Position numbers and translations under genes: made by a program. A stretch of 64,000 nucleotides of DNA from Burkholderiales bacterium (GTDB lineage Bacteria > Pseudomonadota > Gammaproteobacteria > Burkholderiales > Ga0077523), in contig JAIEQG010000031.1 of the NCBI GenBank assembly GCA_019747905.1, positions 1 through 64,000 on the forward strand, given 5' to 3'. The notes beneath the pieces are model-generated. The model did not search any database and had not been told where the DNA came from. It saw nothing but the letters and a program-made list of their open reading frames with translations. Below, one piece after another: positions 60,001 to 64,000 of this stretch. Each line of letters begins with the position of its first letter. Positions within the stretch are counted from its first letter, which is position 1.

Positions 60001-63000
60001 ATGAAAGTTGGTTCTGCGACGCTCAGCCCTGCGAGCTCGCTGCGCTTCAAAGTCGACGGCCTGGATTGCCAGAACGAGGTTCGCGCACTTCGCGCCGCGG
60101 TGGGGCCGTTTGTCGGCGGCGACGATAAGCTGTCATTCAATACTCAAGCCGGTGTCATGGAGGTGATGTCCGACAGTGCTCTGACGGTTGACGCCATCCA
60201 GCGGGCGGTGGCGACGACTGGCATGCAAGCGCATCTCCTGGGGGAGCCGGCGCAGCCTGGACCGGCGCTGCTGTTCCGCGTCGAAGGACTCGATTGCGAG
60301 AATGAGGTCGCGGCGCTCAAGCGTGAGATAGGTCCGCTGGTCGGTGGCGACGCTTGGCTGATGTTTGACACCGCGAACGGGCTCATGACCGTGGCCTCGC
60401 AGCGACAGGCGTCCGTCGACGATATCATCAGCCGCGTCGTCTCGACCGGCATGCGTGCTTTCCTTGTTGAGGATGGCGCCGCGGAAGCATTGATCTTCCG
60501 AGTCCATGGTCTCGACTGCAAGAACGAGGTGGCGGCCCTCACGCGGGAACTGGGTCCGCTCGTCGGCGCGGACAAACTGGCCTTCGACACCACGCAAGGC
60601 GCGATGACCGTGGCCCCTCAGAACCGGACGGCGCCCGACGTGATCGAACAAGCCGTGGCGCGAACGGGCATGCGCGCCGAGCCGTGGATGCCGCCGGCGG
60701 TCTCGTCCCCTGTGTCCGAGCCCTCCAGTAGGCCTGAAGATATGACGTGCGGCTGTGCCGCAGAGGTGCAGGAGGCACTCAGTCCGCCGATCCCGACCCG
60801 CTTGCCGGGCCAGATTGTGTTCCGCATTCACGGCATGGACTGTGCCGACGAGATCGCGGCGTTGAAGCGCGAGGTTGGTCCGCTTGTTGGGGAAGACAAG
60901 CTCGCCTTCGATCTTCTCAACGGCCGCATGTCGATCGACGTGGTGCCGAATGCCGCGCTCGAAGCCCGAGTTGAGAAGGCCGTCGCTCGTGCTGGTCTGC
61001 GCGCCGAGCCCTGGAGTGAAGGCAATACCAGCGAGGCCGCGCTGGCCGAAGAGCGTCGCAAGCAGGTGCAGTCGTGGCTGACAACCGCAAGCGGCGTTCT
61101 CACGGCGCTCGGCTTTGCGGTCCACGCCTGGCTTGGGGGCGGTGTCATCGCGGCCTTCGAAGCAGGCGAACACGCGTTGGGCTCGACACCGTTGCCGAGC
61201 ATGGTTCTTTATGCGGTCGCGGTACTCTGCGCGGCGCGCTACGTCGCGCCCAAGGCTTGGCTCGCGGCCAAGCGGCTTCGCCCCGACATGAATCTGTTGA
61301 TGATGGTTGCGGTCGCGGGCGCGATTGGCATCGGCGCCTGGTTCGAGGCTGCTACTGTTTCGTTCTTTTTTGCGTTAGCGCTGGCGCTTGAGGCTTGGAG
61401 TCTTGGTCGCGCGCGCCGGGCGGTTGCCGCCCTCATGGAACTCGCGCCGCCGACTGCACGTGTCAAGCTTGAAGACGGCTCCGAGCGCGAGGTCTCGGCG
61501 GCCGAGGTTCGGGTCGGCGCGCGCATCATCGTCCGGCCAGGAGACAAGGTGCCGCTTGACGGCCGGGTCGCCGCTGGCGAGAGCGAGGTCAATCAAGCAC
61601 CGATCACCGGTGAAAGCGTCCCCGTGTTTAAGGTAGAAGGCGACGACGTCTTTGCCGGCACCATCAACGGCGAGGGCGCAATTGAGGTCGTGACCACCAA
61701 GGCGGCGAACGACACGACCCTCGCCCAGATCATCCGCATGGTCGGTTCCGCACAGAGCCGGCGCGCGCCCAGCGAGCAATGGGTGGAGAAGTTCGCGCGC
61801 GTCTACACGCCTGCGGTGATGGTGCTCGCCGTTGCAATCTTTCTTGCTCCGCCACTGCTCTTGGGCGGTGCCTGGGACGTTTGGTTCTACCGCGCTCTCG
61901 TGCTCCTCGTGATCGCTTGCCCCTGCGCCCTCGTGATCTCGACGCCCGTGACGATCGTGGCGGCACTTGCCGGCGCAGCGAAACAGGGTGTCCTGGTGAA
62001 GGGCGGCGCCCATCTCGAAACGCCTGCGCACCTCAAAGCCATTGCCATGGACAAGACGGGCACGCTCACCGAAGGGCGGCCGCAGGTCGTTGAGATAGTG
62101 CCACTTGTTGGCCGCAGCGAAAGGGAGCTCCTCGGCTTGGCCGCGGCTCTGGAGGCGCGCAGCGCACATCCGATCGCTCGCGCCATCCTGGCGAAAGCCG
62201 CCGAACTGAACATCGCCGCCGAGCCTGCCGAGGCTGTCCAAGCCATCACTGGCCGAGGCGTCACCGGTCGAGTGGCCGGCCGCGAGATGTGGCTCGGCTC
62301 GCGCCGCTACATTGAGGAGCGGGGCATCGACTCAGCTGAAGTACTACAGCGCGCCGATGCGCTTTCGAGCGCCGGGCGCACTATCGTCGCGGTCGGCGTT
62401 GGTCAGGACGTCTGGGGGCTCGTCGCCGTTGCAGATGCTGTCAGGCCGGAAGCGAAAGACATTGTCACGGCGCTTCACCGCGCCGGGATCGAACACGTGG
62501 TGATGCTCACGGGGGACAACCGCGCAACGGCGGAGGCGATTGCGAAGCAGACGGGCATTGACGAGGTTCGGGCGGAACTTCTGCCCGGCGACAAGGTGGC
62601 CGCGGTCGAGGATTTGGTGCGGCGCTACGGATCGGTGGCGATGGTCGGCGACGGAGTCAACGATGCTCCCGCGATGGGCCGGGCCAATCTCGGTATCGCG
62701 ATGGGCGCCATGGGCAGCGACGCCGCAATCGAAACGGCCGATGTCGCACTGATGTCAGACGACCTGTCGAAGCTCTCTTGGCTAGTGCGCCACTCGCGCG
62801 CGACGCTCGCAGTGATCCGGCAGAACGTTGCGTTTTCAATCTTCGTGAAGCTCGTGTTCACGGCGCTGACCGTGGTTGGTCTCGCATCGCTGTGGGGCGC
62901 CATCGCGGCCGACGTCGGCGCATCGCTGCTGGTCGTTCTCAACGGCCTACGCCTCCTCAATCGTGGTCAGACGACGCTTGAGCGGGGTGGTCCTTCAGCC

Positions 63001-63066
63001 GGATCTGGTGTTCCGGCCCGTGTGCATCATGAGTCCACAGTCGCTGCGGTACGCCCGGCGCGCTGA
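60001..63066 (+). CDS. P1B-2-type Zn/Cd/Pb ATPase with four degenerate HMA domains
   Basis: A 1021-residue metal-exporting P-type ATPase, long for a bacterial ZntA/CadA (about 700-730). The N-terminal 340 residues hold four tandem HMA-like repeats with Cys23, Cys99, Cys173 and Cys281, each in a G(L/M)DCxxE motif: the second metal Cys is replaced by Glu. A Cys250-x-Cys252 pair lies in the linker before the fourth. The ATPase core follows: 'CPC' (640-642) in the membrane, 'DKTGTLT' with the phosphorylated Asp684, 'SAHPIARA', 'GDGVNDAPAM', and the final helices with Lys and Asp ('FSIFVKLVF', 'IAADVGASLL') typical of P1B-2. ATG at 60001 is better spaced from GGAG than the ATG just before it. Driven by operator 3. 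Confidence 0.93.
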   Translation: MKVGSATLSPASSLRFKVDGLDCQNEVRALRAAVGPFVGGDDKLSFNTQAGVMEVMSDSALTVDAIQRAVATTGMQAHLLGEPAQPGPALLFRVEGLDCENEVAALKREIGPLVGGDAWLMFDTANGLMTVASQRQASVDDIISRVVSTGMRAFLVEDGAAEALIFRVHGLDCKNEVAALTRELGPLVGADKLAFDTTQGAMTVAPQNRTAPDVIEQAVARTGMRAEPWMPPAVSSPVSEPSSRPEDMTCGCAAEVQEALSPPIPTRLPGQIVFRIHGMDCADEIAALKREVGPLVGEDKLAFDLLNGRMSIDVVPNAALEARVEKAVARAGLRAEPWSEGNTSEAALAEERRKQVQSWLTTASGVLTALGFAVHAWLGGGVIAAFEAGEHALGSTPLPSMVLYAVAVLCAARYVAPKAWLAAKRLRPDMNLLMMVAVAGAIGIGAWFEAATVSFFFALALALEAWSLGRARRAVAALMELAPPTARVKLEDGSEREVSAAEVRVGARIIVRPGDKVPLDGRVAAGESEVNQAPITGESVPVFKVEGDDVFAGTINGEGAIEVVTTKAANDTTLAQIIRMVGSAQSRRAPSEQWVEKFARVYTPAVMVLAVAIFLAPPLLLGGAWDVWFYRALVLLVIACPCALVISTPVTIVAALAGAAKQGVLVKGGAHLETPAHLKAIAMDKTGTLTEGRPQVVEIVPLVGRSERELLGLAAALEARSAHPIARAILAKAAELNIAAEPAEAVQAITGRGVTGRVAGREMWLGSRRYIEERGIDSAEVLQRADALSSAGRTIVAVGVGQDVWGLVAVADAVRPEAKDIVTALHRAGIEHVVMLTGDNRATAEAIAKQTGIDEVRAELLPGDKVAAVEDLVRRYGSVAMVGDGVNDAPAMGRANLGIAMGAMGSDAAIETADVALMSDDLSKLSWLVRHSRATLAVIRQNVAFSIFVKLVFTALTVVGLASLWGAIAADVGASLLVVLNGLRLLNRGQTTLERGGPSAGSGVPARVHHESTVAAVRPAR

Positions 63067-63105
63067 TCATGGCGTCCGGAAGCTAGATTATGAGGACGTA
63101 TTGAC

Positions 63106-63690
63106 GTGCAATCTGGAACCTTGCTTGGACGAGCTGCGCTGGCTGGCGCCGCCCTTGCCATCGCTCTCACTATCGACTTCGTCACGAAATGGCTCATCGT
63201 CAACGTTGTGATGGTCCCGCCGCACACGATCGAGATCGCACCATTTTTCAATCTCATGGTTGGTTTCAACACGGGTGTCAGCTTCGGGATGTTCCAAGAG
63301 CTCTTCGTCGATCGCCCACTGTTGCTCGCCGCGCTCATGGCGACGATTGCGGCGGGACTGTTCGTCTGGGCCCTGCGAACGACAAGGCGCATCGAGACAT
63401 TCGCCCTAGGTCTGATTGCTGGCGGCGCTGCCGGCAATGTGGTGGACCGGGTGCGTCACGGTGCGGTGATCGATTTCCTCGACCTCCACGTTGGCGATTG
63501 GCACTGGCCCGCCTTCAACATGGCGGACGTCATGATTACAGTAGGCGTCGTCCTGCTGATCACGGGCTCCCTTTGGCCGGCGCGATCGACGGTCTCGATT
63601 GACGAGAGGCCAGCAGATCGAGATTCAAGCGTTCGACCTCACAGCAAAAATGAACAGGAAAGGACCATTCCATGTCAGACACACCGATGA
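63106..63690 (+). CDS. lspA: Signal peptidase II (metal-operon paralogue)
   Basis: Lipoprotein signal peptidase of 194 residues with four transmembrane segments. The catalytic aspartates are Asp114 in 'GGAAGNVVDRVRHGAVIDF' and Asp141 in 'WPAFNMADVMITVG'; 'FNTGVSFGMF' matches the conserved Asn-Gly loop. The start is GTG. Extra lspA copies in Pb/Cd/Zn resistance operons are known (pbrB-type), which fits its place right after the ATPase. The last 40 residues are polar and overlap the start of the next gene by 19 bases. Confidence 0.88.
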   Translation: MQSGTLLGRAALAGAALAIALTIDFVTKWLIVNVVMVPPHTIEIAPFFNLMVGFNTGVSFGMFQELFVDRPLLLAALMATIAAGLFVWALRTTRRIETFALGLIAGGAAGNVVDRVRHGAVIDFLDLHVGDWHWPAFNMADVMITVGVVLLITGSLWPARSTVSIDERPADRDSSVRPHSKNEQERTIPCQTHR

Positions 63691-64000
63691 CCGCCCCTCA
63701 ATCGAGAGCCTCAGGTATGTTGTGCCCTCACTGCAAGATCGATCTCGTCATGGCGGATCGCCAGGGTATCGAGATCGACTATTGCCCCACTTGCCGGGGT
63801 GTCTGGCTCGATCGGGGCGAACTCGATAAAATCATCGAGCGTAGCGCCGCACATGACGCGCCTGCACCCGCACCACAAGGGATGCGCCCGCAGGACAACT
63901 ACCCGAACCAAGGCGGCCGCTATGACCAAGGCGGCTACGGTCGTCGCGATGATTGCGATGACCGCGGGCACCGGGGCCGCCGAGGGTTCCTTGGACAGCT
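63672..64000 (+). CDS. Zinc-ribbon (zf-TFIIB) protein, partial
   Basis: The first 109 codons of a gene cut by the window end. The ATG at 63672 follows GGAAAGGA. A zinc ribbon with Cys18-x2-Cys21 and Cys38-x2-Cys41 ('MLCPHCKIDLVMADRQGI' and 'YCPTCRGVWLDRGELDKII') matches the zf-TFIIB family, followed by a Gly/Arg/Asp-rich low-complexity tail. Function unknown; members often lie beside metal or envelope genes. It overlaps lspA, so it belongs to the same operon. Confidence 0.75.
   Translation, partial: MSDTPMTAPQSRASGMLCPHCKIDLVMADRQGIEIDYCPTCRGVWLDRGELDKIIERSAAHDAPAPAPQGMRPQDNYPNQGGRYDQGGYGRRDDCDDRGHRGRRGFLGQ

Overview
The window is GC-rich chromosomal DNA from a betaproteobacterium, most likely Burkholderiales or a close relative. 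This is inferred from gene order (dnaX-ybaB-recR, dapC-dapD-dapE-prmB, smc-zipA-ligA, a fliC-flaG-fliD-fliS-fliT block followed by a DUF2802 gene and an orphan FlhB-like gene), from a class I fumarase, and from GC-rich palindromes between genes. Two stretches look accessory: 1-4.25 kb and 49.9-64 kb.

Layout. (1) 0-4.25 kb: three minus-strand accessory genes (DUF4238 protein, trypsin-like protease, large membrane protein). They end at a tRNA 3'-end remnant and an iterated GGTGGGA motif beside an intact tRNA-Ser(GGA), which looks like an old integration site. (2) 4.4-12.3 kb: housekeeping genes: acs, class I fumarase, SRP RNA, dnaX, ybaB, recR and an RluB-type pseudouridine synthase. (3) 12.3-20.7 kb, minus strand: a FecR-domain secreted protein with a TPR/beta-barrel Slam-like partner, then prmB, dapE, pilU, dapD and dapC. 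(4) 20.9-30.6 kb: smc, zipA, ligA, galU, hpt, a methylthioinosine-type phosphorylase and def. (5) 30.6-39.4 kb: a glycan locus. It holds a LicC-like nucleotidyltransferase with a disrupted 5' end, a TPR-GT41 glycosyltransferase, a 1232-residue TPR-GT41-GT61 fusion, and an acetyltransferase, ketoisomerase and aminotransferase fitting a dTDP-3-acetamido-3,6-dideoxyhexose pathway. It lies directly upstream of flagellin, which suggests flagellin glycosylation. (6) 39.4-46.5 kb: sigma-28-type promoter, flagellin, FlaG, FliD, FliS, FliT, a DUF2802 protein, a FliK-like protein and an FlhB C-terminal homologue. (7) 46.5-49.9 kb: glnD and map.

(8) 49.9-64 kb: an accessory island. The first 3.5 kb is scarred: a VOC-protein fragment, a MarR-like gene, an AbiEi-type antitoxin fragment and a frameshifted arsenite/bile-acid-type permease. 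The rest is a metal-response module around a thiol-type MerR regulator (Cys79, Cys114, Cys122). Three separate promoters carry the same operator (CTGTAGTGGCTACAG) inside a 19-bp spacer typical of MerR control. They drive (a) a PaaK/CapK-like AMP-forming ligase, a 63-residue membrane protein, a CDF cation exporter and a CYP152-type P450 peroxygenase; (b) a CaCA cation antiporter and a MAPEG membrane protein; and (c) a P1B-2 metal ATPase with four tandem degenerate HMA domains, lspA and a zinc-ribbon protein cut by the window end. Together they look like a single metal-induced regulon that joins efflux (Zn/Cd/Pb class) with fatty-acid and envelope chemistry. The wiring is read directly from the sequence; the lipid-remodelling role is inference. 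This is the most interesting part of the window, followed by the GT41-GT61 fusion.
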